This document shows positions 53,792 to 62,167 of a stretch of DNA of 64,000 bases, one piece after another (position 1 is the stretch's first letter; the number at the start of each line of letters is the position of its first letter). Source of the DNA: CAVTWS01 sp963738445 (lineage in GTDB: Bacteria; Actinomycetota; Acidimicrobiia; Acidimicrobiales; SHLQ01). The position numbers and the translations under genes are program-made. Location: contig CAVTWS010000004.1 of the NCBI GenBank assembly GCA_963738445.1, positions 383,669 through 447,668 of the forward strand. Direction: 5' to 3'. Under the pieces are notes generated by a model. The model did no database searches. It had not been told where the DNA came from and was given only the letters and a program-made list of their open reading frames with translations.

Positions 53792-56700
53792 TGACTCGCC
53801 GCCTCTCCCAACTCGTCCGCGGCGTCGCCGCCCTCGCCGTCGCTCGCCGCGCTGCTCGTCGGCGTCCCGCTGCTGCTTGTGGACCGCCGGCGGCATCCCC
53901 GGCAGCCAGATCGTCGACACCCTCGCCGACGAGCTCGCCTCCGACAACACGCGAACCGAACAACTCCTCGCCGGCACCCTCACCATCATCGCCTGGCTCT
54001 GCTGGGCACAGCTCGCCTTCGCAATCGCCGCCGAAACCGTCGCCGCCGTCGTCGGGCGACGCCGCCCGCCGAGCCCCGATCCTGCCCGGCATCCAAGCCC
54101 TCGCCTCCCGCCTCGTCACCAGCGTCACCCTCATCGTCACCAGCCTCGCACCCGCCGCCCGAGCAGTCGCCGCACCCCTCAGCGCGCCGCCCGCCGACCC
54201 GGTCATCGAAGTCGTCGCCATCGCCGAACCCGCTCCGTACTCGCTCAACTCCACGACCATCACGCGGCGAGTCGAACGAACGGCCACGACCTGGGCTCGT
54301 ACACGGTCGGCGCACGCGAGACCCTGTGGAGCGTCGCCGAACGCACCCTCGGCGACGGGCTGCGCTGGGCGCGACATCCGCGACGCCAACGTCGGCCGCA
54401 CCATGCCCGACGGCACCACGATCACCGCCGAGCACCGAAACCATCCGACCCGGCTGGACTCTCGCCCTTCCCTCCGATGCAGTTCTGCCTTACAGCGACG
54501 AGAACCTCCTCGGCGAACATCCCACCATCGCCGACGGCACGCTCGTCGAAGTCGTCGACGGCGACCACTTCTGGGGCCTCGCCGAACACGCCCTGGCCGA
54601 CAGCTGGGGACGCGCCCCGACCGACACCGAACTCGCCCCGTACTGGGCCGACGTCGTCGAACTCAACCCGACCGGCTCCTCCCACCCGACGACCCCGACC
54701 TCATCTACCCCGGACAGCGTCCTCGAGCTGCCACCCGTGCCCACCGACCCAACCGCCCCACCTCCGCCGATCGACCTGGACTTCGACCCCGACCTCGATG
54801 TCGGCGAGCCGTCCGACGCTGCACCGACCGTTCCAGAGGTCACGACGACTCCAATCCCGACTACGACGACGACGCCAGCGCCCGCAGCTCACGGCGTCCG
54901 CCGAGCCCGACACCGGCACCGGCCGAGCAGCAGGCTCCTGCGGCGACGGTGACCACTCGAGCGAGCATCGTCGCTGGCCTCGGGGCTGGCTGCACTCGGC
55001 ATCGGCGCTGGCGCCGTCGCCGTGACCCTGCGCCGGCGACGGCACCACCAAGTCCGCCAAACGCCGAACCCGGCACGACGACCGATCCGCCTCCCGTGGA
55101 GACCGTCGACTACAAGCGCCAGATCCGCCGCATCGCCGACACCGAAGCAGTCGCGCTGGATCGAAGTCGCCAACAAGCTGCTCACCCACCGCCTCGCACA
55201 AGACCCCGACCACCCGCTCCCCGCCGTCGTCGCCATGCGCGCCGGCCAGCTCGGCGTCGAACTCCTCCTCGACGACCCGTGCCCGCCGCTGCCAGGGTTC
55301 CACGCCATCAGCGCCGACGAGACCGCCTGGCGACTCGACCCCGACCTCGAACTCGCCGACATCGAAGCCGACACCGACGGCGCCCAGCCCTACAGCCCCG
55401 CCCTCCTACCCGTCGGCACGAACCGCCGGCGGCGACCTCCTCCTCGACTTCGAACAGACTCGGCGCTCATCGCCTCGACGGCGACCCCGACGCCATCACA
55501 CGCCTGGATGCGCACCATCGCCACCGCCATCGCCGTCACCCCGTGGGCCAGCTACTGCACCAGTCGTCGCCATCGGCCTGCCCGACGACACCGCGCGTCC
55601 TCGACCGACGTCGACCGGCCCGACGACCCCGCTGCGTGGGTCGAGCGGTGCTGCCTCGAGATGCGCCGACTCAGCGAACGCGCTCGACCGCCACCCCCTA
55701 CCAGCAGCGTGTCCAGCCCGGCGAGATCTTCCACCCGACCATCGTCCTCGTCGGCCCGGGCCACACCGACCTCGCCACGCAACTCGCCGACGTCGCCGCG
55801 CTCGATCAACACGCCACTCGCCGTCATCGCCGCCGGCGCCACTCGGCAACGCCGACCGCCTCCACCTCACCAGCCGGCGGCGCCACCCTCGAACCGTCCG
55901 GCATCGACTTCACCCCGGCCCAAGGCAACCCAACCGAGGTCGCATCTGTCGCCGCTCCTCCTCGACCACGCCGACCAACCCGCCAGCCCCGGCACCCGAG
56001 GACGACGAGGCGATCAGCCTCGGACGACGCCGAGCGTCGCGGCCACGAGCGACATCGACGACCTGATCGCCGAGATCCTCGAACACGACCCGTCGAGGTC
56101 CAGATCCTCACCCCCCGGCCACGGATCCACGGACTCGGCAAGGAACCACAAGCCAAACAGCTCGCCGTCATCTGCTACCTCGCCTACCACCGCAGACATC
56201 TCCTCGCAACGGCTCCGAGACGTCTTCTGGCCCGACGCCACCAACCGCAGCACCGCCGACAACGCCCTCAGCCAGATCCGCAATCCTGCTCGGCACCGAC
56301 GACGCCGGCGAACCACCGGCTCAGCATCGCCATCAACAACGGCGCACACCAGCTCAGCGACGACGTCGGCTGCGACTGGACCCGATTCGAGCGCCTCCGC
56401 CGCCTCGCCAAACATCGACCGAGCCGATGCTCTCGCGCTGCTGACGGCAGCGCGTCGGGCTCATCGAAGGACGGCCGGGCCAGGACGCCACCTCCGCCAC
56501 TTCGCCTGGCTCACCGACGACATCGAGCTCTACGCCCCGCTCGAAGCCACGATCGTCGACGCCGCCCACCGCCTCGGCGAACTCGCGCTCGCCGCGGGAG
56601 AGCCGGCGCTTGCTGACCGAGCGGCCGAGAGCGGCCTACGGATCGTCCCCGGCCACGAATCGCTCTACCGCATCCGCATGCAAGCCGCCGCCAATCAAGG

Positions 56701-56833
56701 CGACAACGGCGCAGTTGAGCGGATCTACTCGGAACTCTGCGTACACACCACGGGCCTCGACCCCTGGGCCGATCTCGACCCGGAGACGATCGCGCTTTAC
56801 GAGCGCTTCGTTTCGATGCGAGCGTCGGCGTGA
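53791..56833 (+). CDS. membrane protein with two LysM domains and a C-terminal BTAD regulator domain (frame breaks)
   Basis: After correction: two or three membrane helices within residues 10-130 (TLTIIAWLCWAQLAFAIA; LVTSVTLIVTSLAPAARA), LysM 1 (GSYTVGARETLWSVAERTLG), LysM 2 (EVVDGDHFWGLAEHALAD), a Pro-rich linker, a third helix, a large helical cytoplasmic region, an OmpR-like winged helix (QAKQLAVICYLAYHR, then RLRDVFWPDATNRSTADNAL) and a BTAD-like helical repeat to the end (IYSELCVHTTGLDPWADLDPE). It would link cell-wall binding to transcription control. More than ten frame changes; the last are near 56,455 and 56,505, and the final 110 residues are clean. Confidence 0.7.
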
Positions 56834-56866
56834 TCAGCAACCACCGGTGGAGCCCGCCCTCCCTCA

Positions 56867-57259
56867 GTGCTGGAGGTCGACCACGACACCCAGTGTTTCG
56901 CCGATTCGGGAGACGGCGGTCCTTCTTCCACTGGTGGTCCCGGACCTCTGTTCACGGCAACGCTCCCGCCGGGATTGCGCGTCCAGCTGGAAGACTTCGG
57001 AGTTCCTCAGTACGAGCGGTACGACCCGAAGCAGACTAAGGTTGTGAACATGGCTGGGATTCTGATCGGAGCTGCAGCGATCGCAGTTGTCCTCATAGTT
57101 GTGATTGTCGCGCATGTCGCCGAAAACGGCGCTGCAGGAGCGTTCGATCGAGTCTGGGCCGCGGCGGAGAACCATCTTCCCGGTTCCCACGCGAGGAGAT
57201 CGGCGGGTGGGAGTAAGTACGTAGCGAATGACATCGACTCGGGGGAAGAGTCGCCGTGA
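56867..57259 (+). CDS. small single-pass membrane protein, unknown
   Basis: GTG start; 130 residues with one helix (MAGILIGAAAIAVVLIVVIVAHV) at about 63-85 and an acidic C-terminus. Starting at ATG 57,050 would give a 69-residue protein beginning at the helix, which is also plausible. The stop overlaps the GTG start of the next gene (GTGA), so they are coupled. Sequence is less GC-rich than the Tad genes. No family recognised. Confidence 0.45.
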   Translation: MLEVDHDTQCFADSGDGGPSSTGGPGPLFTATLPPGLRVQLEDFGVPQYERYDPKQTKVVNMAGILIGAAAIAVVLIVVIVAHVAENGAAGAFDRVWAAAENHLPGSHARRSAGGSKYVANDIDSGEESP

Positions 57260-58569
57260 TTGGAGAAGCTCTCACTACGAAGAAGCTTCTTCAGCAGATC
57301 CACTTCGAGTGGCCCGTCTGGCTTGACGGCGCTGAGGTCTCACCGTTTGCTCTGCAGTCGGCGCTACTGCGAATCGACTTGGATCGGATGGTCGAGCAAC
57401 GAACCGTTTACGGCGGTGCCGACGGCTCGCATGACATCGCAGACGCAATGCTACTGACCGTTCCAGCCTCGCTTTGGGTGTCGTTTGGCGCGAACTCGGC
57501 GATCTTCCACCTCGGGCAAGTAGTCCACCTGAAAGACGGCTACCGAAACGTGGAGGAGTGGCGGGTGACCGTCTCGATCGATCGTGAGCGGCGCAGCATC
57601 ACGTGGACACCGGGTGACGAGGTTGTCCTTACGGATGGTGCACTTGCGAATCGTCAGACCTTCCTCGACCTTCGTGACGCAGTCGCTGATGCGCTTCGAC
57701 TCGGCCCGGTCTTGCGCGCCATGACCCCGACATCGTCGGAGGAACTACTTGCGTTGTTTGACACAGCGAACACTCCGGTGGACTTGAACCGATACGTGAC
57801 TTCGCCTCTGCAGGTGCCCGTGACGGAGCTTGTTGCCAACGGTTTCGAGGAACTCGCTGAACTGATGCTTGGCCCGCGGCTCGTCTCGTTGCTAAGCGCC
57901 TCTGGTCAGTGGCCCCTTGTTCGCGTGACCAACGGAACTCCAACACTGACCATCTTAGATGACATCGGTGCACGAAGCGCAGGTCAAGTCTTGGTGCGTA
58001 TTATTAGTGTTCCTGTGGTGAAGGATCAGGGGTCTGCCATCTACCACGACCTAGTCAAGCGGTGCACGGACGCGAGAATCCACTCGTTCGAGCCCCGGGC
58101 AGCGTTGCTTCGAGAGAGCCGCGCTGTTCCGATTGCGGTTGAGGGTATCAGTGGTGTTGGGGCGCAGCAATGGAGTCGCAGAATCGCAGTTGACGTGGGC
58201 ACCCGAAATCTCTCCCTGACCTTCGGCAAATGGAAGTTCAAGAAGGAGTACGACGTGCCTTTCGCGCTCGGACTCGGTTCCGAGACGACTGTGAGTTTCG
58301 GCCCGTCGAGCCGTGATCAGGCCTTGGCTCCAATCGGCGATCGAAAGATGAGCCGCTGGGACTGGAACTTCAGCGGCGCCCAAACCGGTGGCCCCGATTC
58401 AAGAACGTGCGGTTGGATCAACGGCTGGTGCTTTGGTCGCCAAGCCACTCACGGCACGCGACCGGGTTCCGACGCAATGTTGGAATGCCTCCGAGCGGCG
58501 TGGGCGGACCTGAATTTCACCACACCTGGACGTGCTCCGACCGTCTGGATTTCGGAACGCAGGCTCTAG
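57256..58569 (+). CDS. unknown 437-residue protein
   Basis: I recognise no family. The N-terminal half has mixed alpha/beta content (VTVSIDRERRSITWTPGDEV); residues 140-300 are helical; the C-terminal part is beta-rich with WKFKKEYDVPFALGLGSETT. There is no signal peptide and no clear enzymatic motif. From about 58,390 another frame looks equally protein-like (VRLDQRLVLWSPSHSRHATG ... ALERIGKGAWETFF) and ends at 58,640, so the true C-terminus is uncertain. GC content is visibly lower than in the Tad genes and no other frame break is seen. It is coupled to the small membrane protein before it. Confidence 0.45.
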   Translation: MIGEALTTKKLLQQIHFEWPVWLDGAEVSPFALQSALLRIDLDRMVEQRTVYGGADGSHDIADAMLLTVPASLWVSFGANSAIFHLGQVVHLKDGYRNVEEWRVTVSIDRERRSITWTPGDEVVLTDGALANRQTFLDLRDAVADALRLGPVLRAMTPTSSEELLALFDTANTPVDLNRYVTSPLQVPVTELVANGFEELAELMLGPRLVSLLSASGQWPLVRVTNGTPTLTILDDIGARSAGQVLVRIISVPVVKDQGSAIYHDLVKRCTDARIHSFEPRAALLRESRAVPIAVEGISGVGAQQWSRRIAVDVGTRNLSLTFGKWKFKKEYDVPFALGLGSETTVSFGPSSRDQALAPIGDRKMSRWDWNFSGAQTGGPDSRTCGWINGWCFGRQATHGTRPGSDAMLECLRAAWADLNFTTPGRAPTVWISERRL

Positions 58570-58588
58570 AGCGGATTGGCAAAGGCGC

Positions 58589-59143
58589 ATGGGAGACTTT
58601 CTTTCGACGGTGCGGACTGCGCTCGGCCCGTCAGTGGTGATGATCGTGGTGCTGGCCGCGTGTGGGTCGAACGTGGACTCCTCGGCCCGGAGCGACAGCG
58701 CCCCGGGTCCGGTCGAGTCCCCGGCGAGCTCGTCGGCTAGCCCGAGCAGCAATTCATCGAGCCTCGCGGAACATGTCGACGCCTGTGCACTCCTTCCTAG
58801 CGCTGATCTGGCGCGGCTGTTTCCGTCGCTCGTCGGCGAGTCGCCCAGGTCCACGAGGGTCAGTTCGACAACGGTCGCCTGCGACTGGGGTGACTCTGTA
58901 GACCTGCGGATCGAGCTGCAAACGTGGCCGCGATGCGACTTCGAGACGTCCGACGGTCCTGCCCCTGAACTCCCAGGTGGCGTGGCCGGTCATCGAGCGA
59001 CGATGGCCTATGGAGCTTCAGGATGCGTCGAACTTGATGGCACCTCGATCGCTTCGGTGTATTCCGTGGTGGTCAACGAGGACGTAGAGTGGTGGAGATC
59101 TTTGCTATTGGTGATGGTCCAGCGCGCTGAGAGTCAGTTATAA
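58589..59143 (+). CDS. DUF3558-like lipoprotein
   Basis: Signal peptide with lipobox VVLAACGSN, a Ser/Pro linker, then a compact domain with four Cys (DACALLPSADLARLFP, TVACDWGDS, WPRCDFETS, ASGCVELDG), the layout of actinobacterial DUF3558-like lipoproteins. Length 184 residues. Probably exported to the membrane outer face; function unknown. ATG at 58,589 is chosen to begin the signal peptide. Confidence 0.6.
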   Translation: MGDFLSTVRTALGPSVVMIVVLAACGSNVDSSARSDSAPGPVESPASSSASPSSNSSSLAEHVDACALLPSADLARLFPSLVGESPRSTRVSSTTVACDWGDSVDLRIELQTWPRCDFETSDGPAPELPGGVAGHRATMAYGASGCVELDGTSIASVYSVVVNEDVEWWRSLLLVMVQRAESQL

Positions 59144-59350
59144 GCCGCCCCGATTGGCACTCAACCGCGGCGACCGCATGTTGCTAGCAGGTGCCGAGGT
59201 GGCCCCAGGTCTTGACGTCGATCCAGAGCCTTCCGCCCTTCGTGCCGCTGCTGCCGGAGAGGCGAGGCGGAAGGCGCAGACGACGCTGCCGTGGACCTCC
59301 TTGCGTACTGGGTCGCTGTCGACTCGTCCGGCGATGATGATGTGGTTCAT
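59138..59350 (-). pseudogene. truncated, frame-shifted single-strand DNA-binding protein
   Basis: Begins MNHIIIAGRVDSDPVRKEV, then GSVVCAFRLAS, matching the first strands of the SSB OB fold. One base is missing near 59,277; in the corrected frame it reads GRLWIDVKTWGHLGTC and then meets TAG at 59,184-59,186. The second half of the domain and the acidic tail are absent. ATG overlaps the stop of the upstream gene (ATGA). Either a decayed remnant or a further sequencing problem; active SSB genes are common in conjugative elements. Confidence 0.6.
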
Positions 59351-59769
59351 GGCGTGACCTCCTTGGTCGTGTCGAGCTCGGGTTCGCCGAGGCCGGGTAG
59401 GGGTTGCTGGGGCGGTTGGGGACGGGGGCGGCGCGGCTGCCGGGTGCGGGGTCGCCATCGCCGCGTCGGAACGATCGGCGCAGGTGTCGGTCGGACGGCG
59501 CTGGCTCGTCGGAGTCGCTCGATGGCCGCGGCGACCATCACCGGGTCGCTCTCCCGCCCGCCGGCCGCGAGGAGGGCTATGTCCCTCCCGAGTGGTCCGG
59601 GAACCGGCGGGAGGGACGTGAGCTCGCTGAGCGCTCTGTCGAGCTGGCGCCGATCGACCGGCTCTTGCCCTCGGTTGTCGTAGAGGTCGATCAGCGGTCG
59701 GGCGGCCTGGCTCACGGCGGCGAGGTCGATCACGGTGGCTGGTGCGCGGGCGGCGTTCGGGTGGTTCAT
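59347..59769 (-). CDS. leaderless small protein at control region B
   Basis: A 140-residue protein. Residues 5-95 are helical (TVIDLAAVSQAARPLIDLYD, LDRALSELTSLPPVPGPLGR); residues 95-135 are Pro/Arg-rich. The ATG is 16 nt from the start of the TGTCCC box and has no ribosome binding site, fitting a leaderless message. Family not recognised; the link to the SSB gene suggests a DNA-processing or regulatory role. Confidence 0.5.
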   Translation of the reverse strand: MNHPNAARAPATVIDLAAVSQAARPLIDLYDNRGQEPVDRRQLDRALSELTSLPPVPGPLGRDIALLAAGGRESDPVMVAAAIERLRRASAVRPTPAPIVPTRRWRPRTRQPRRPRPQPPQQPLPGLGEPELDTTKEVTP

Positions 59770-59774
59770 GCCTG

Positions 59775-59852
59775 CCCAAGGGACACGGGCGGGCTGTTCC
59801 GGTGACATTCACCGGCTCGGTGTCACAGGAGCGGGACTGCGATGTCCCTTGG
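59775..59852. promoter_or_regulatory. divergent control region B
   Basis: CCAAGGGACA at 59,776-59,785 and its complement TGTCCCTTGG at 59,843-59,852 flank GTGACA (59,802) and TGTCAC (59,821). Both arms read TGTCAC-N16-TGTCCCTTGG outward, the same as region A. The two arms are 32 bp closer together than in region A (about three helical turns). Left start codon at 16 nt, right GTG at 14 nt after TGTCCC. It drives the SSB-side operon leftward and the type IV secretion operon rightward. Confidence 0.7.
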
Positions 59853-59856
59853 TGGG

Positions 59857-59883
59857 GTGATCCATCGAGGAGGCATCTCATGA
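59857..59883 (+). CDS. 8-codon leader ORF (GTG start, MIHRGGIS)
   Basis: GTG ATC CAT CGA GGA GGC ATC TCA TGA; the stop overlaps the ATG of the TrbC-like gene (TCATGA). The coding sequence also contains a GAGGAGG ribosome binding site for that gene, so leader and coupling sequences are superimposed. It parallels the leader at 45,645-45,671. Confidence 0.45.
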   Translation: MIHRGGIS

Positions 59884-60170
59884 ACGTGTTCGTCCGTATT
59901 GCAGGTGTGGTGGCGCAGGTCGACGCCACGCCTGACAACGGGTTCCCTGGCGCTGATCTGGCCCAGAGCGTCTTGAACTGGTTGATGTGGCTGGGGTTGG
60001 CTGGCTCGCTCGCCAGCTTGTTCATCGGCGGAGCCGTGTGGGGGTTGTCGCAGCTGACGGGCAACTCGATGGCGGGCGGCCGGGGCCGGGTGTTCGCCCT
60101 CGGCGGCGCCGCGGGAGCGATCGTGACGGGTCTCGCGCCGACGATCGTCAACCAGCTTTCGGGGCTGTGA
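59880..60170 (+). CDS. small two-helix membrane protein, TrbC/VirB2-like
   Basis: A 96-residue protein with two membrane helices (LNWLMWLGLAGSLASLFIGGA; GGAAGAIVTGLAPTIV) and a short loop with GGRGR, the size and topology of VirB2/TrbC-like conjugation pilins. Its position as first gene of the type IV secretion operon supports this. The N-terminus is hydrophobic but lacks a strong cleavage site. The stop overlaps the next start (TGATG). Confidence 0.5.
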   Translation: MNVFVRIAGVVAQVDATPDNGFPGADLAQSVLNWLMWLGLAGSLASLFIGGAVWGLSQLTGNSMAGGRGRVFALGGAAGAIVTGLAPTIVNQLSGL

Positions 60171-60860
60171 TGAACCGCCGCTGGGTCATCGCCGTCGCAC
60201 TTGCCGTCCTGATCGTTACCGCGATGGTGTTGCTGGGCCTCTTCGGACCTCGTCGACAGCAAACGCCGCTTGCCACTCCCTCGACGTCATCGACGACGGA
60301 GCCACCGTTCGAGGCGTCAACGGCCGCCGCCGCGGCGCACGAGCGAGCCGGTCGCATCCGAGCTGCCGGCCCAACGGAGGACGACCGATCGGAGTCCGGG
60401 CTCGAGCGGGCAGCGGTCGGGTTCCTTGAGCTGACCGAGGCGGTCGTCCACCTGTCACCTGAGGAGGGCGCTGAGCTTCAACGCTCGATCGCAACCGTGG
60501 ATGCCGCCGATGCGTCTGGCCGCGGAGGTGTTCGAGCAGCTCTCGACGATCGCTGCCGAGGTACCCGAGGGTGTTGCGGTGGAGGTGGCACCGATCGGGG
60601 TCTCATCGACTCAGCGGGGCGACGGGTGGGACGTGTCGATCTGGTACGTCGAGGTCATCGTCTACGGCGATCAGCTCGCGGTCGAGCAGTGGCGCACAGC
60701 GACGTACTTGTTGGTGTGGGAGGACGGCGGGTGGCGGATGGACGGCTTGGAGTCGGCGGCGGGGCCGGTGCCGACTCGTCCGGCGTCGGTGTTGTCGTCG
60801 CCAACCCAGGCAGTGAGTGCGGCGGTCGAGACGATGAACGACCCGGGGTCGGCGCCGTGA
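60170..60860 (+). CDS. membrane-anchored conjugation protein, VirB8-position (one frame break)
   Basis: N-terminal helix (WVIAVALAVLIVTAMVLLGLF), a Thr/Ser-rich stretch, then a soluble alpha/beta domain (EVPEGVAVEVAPIGV, DGWDVSIWYVEVIVYGDQL, TATYLLVWEDGGWRMDG) that resembles NTF2-like VirB8/TcpC periplasmic domains. One extra base near 60,505. Coupled at both ends through overlapping codons (TGATG, GTGA). The family call is by fold pattern and position. Confidence 0.5.
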
Positions 60861-62167
60861 TCATCGCGATCGACCTCAACCCGGTCGACGACGTGATCGA
60901 CGGCGTCGGTGATCTTGTCGGCGGCGCTGCGTCGGCGGCCGGCGAGGCGGTGCTCGATCTGGTCGTGCAGTTCGTGTTCGGCCTGATCGCCGACGCGGTT
61001 GCGGCGATCACGGACGTCGATCATCGCGGCCATGTCGTCGACGACGGCGGTGCGATCTCGGCGGCGGCTTCTTCCCGGCGCTCACGCCGATCCGGCAAAC
61101 CGTGCTGGGCATGGCGATGGCGCTGGTGCTGGCGTTGCTGTTGTTGTCGGTCATGCGGTCGTTGGCGGCGGGCGAGCCGGGGGCGATCATCCACGCCGCG
61201 CTGGTCGATGTTCCGGCTGCGCTGTTGACGATGGTCGCTGTCGGTGACGGTGGCGTGGGTGTTGATCCGGGTGGTCGACCAGGCGTCGCTGGCGGTCACC
61301 GGCGATGTCGCGAGCGTCGATGGGCGAGTTCTCGGCTGCGCTGGCCGCGGTCGACCTGTTGACCGGCGCCGGGCTGCTCGGCATCATCTTCGGCCTGTTG
61401 TTCATCGTCGGCGCGATCTTGGTGTGGCTGCAGCTGCTCGTGCGCTCGGCGCTGATCTACATCTTGATCGTGATGGCCCCGCTCGGGTTCGCGACCCGGG
61501 CGCATCCCGGCACCCGGCCAGATCGCCCGCCGCACGATCGAGATGGGCGTCGCGTTGATCCTGTCGAAGTTCGGGGTGGCGGTGGCGTTCGGTGTCGGCG
61601 CCGCAGCGATCGAGTCGAGCAACGGCGTCGCCGCCGGGGAGGGCGTGGACCTGGCCGGGATGATGACCGGCGTCGCGGTGATGCTGATGGCGGCGTTCAT
61701 GCCGTGGGTGATCTGGAAGGCGATCCCGGTCGTCGAGGCCGCCACCGCGACGGCGGGCGTGGAGCGGGCACCGTGCGCGGCGCGGTCGCGGCCGGGTCGC
61801 TCGCTGTCGCCGTAGGTGTCGGTGTCGCACGACTCGCCGGGCTCGGCGCGAGCCGGGGCGCCGGTCGGCGGGAGCTGCGGGTTCCGTGGCGCGGCCGGTT
61901 CGACGGCTCCGGCGGCGGCCCGGGACCGTCGGGACCGTCGGGTGCAGCCGGCGGCGCCGGAACCCCGGCCGGGGGTCCACCGGTGGGCGCGACTGCCGCG
62001 CCGGCAGTCCCGGCGGCAGGGCGTCCGTCGGAGGAGGCGCAGCGATCGTCGGTCGTCAACCGCGGCGCGGCGACGTCACGATCCCGGCCTCGCCGGTGAT
62101 CCTCGCCGTCCGTCGGGACGGAGGCACCGCGCCGCTGGTCGCGCCGAGCCGACGGAGCGAACCGTGA
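60857..62167 (+). CDS. TrbL/VirB6-like polytopic membrane protein (frame breaks)
   Basis: Starts GTG (VIIAIDLNPVDDVIDGVGD). It has five to seven membrane helices including LGMAMALVLALLLLSVMRSL, AALLTMVAVTVAWVLIRVVD, LLGIIFGLLFIVGAILVWLQ, SALIYILIVMAPLGFA and AGMMTGVAVMLMAAFMPWVI, ending in a Gly/Pro-rich tail (GGGPGPSGPSGAAGGAG). This is the TrbL/VirB6 pattern of the secretion pore. At least six frame changes (for example 61,030, 61,240, 61,310, 61,520, 61,765). The end overlaps the next gene. Confidence 0.7.

Noticed and set aside
46640..56600. Programmed ribosomal frameshifting as the explanation for the many frame changes
   Set aside because: The sites share no slippery motif or common codon, the exact extra base is ambiguous at most of them, and similar single events occur in ordinary chromosomal genes; sequence error explains all of it more simply.
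59347..60262. One long minus-strand protein from 60,262 through the control region
   Set aside because: It crosses control region B and the opposite TrbC-like gene in low-complexity Arg/Pro sequence; only the 59,138-59,350 part has SSB-like content.
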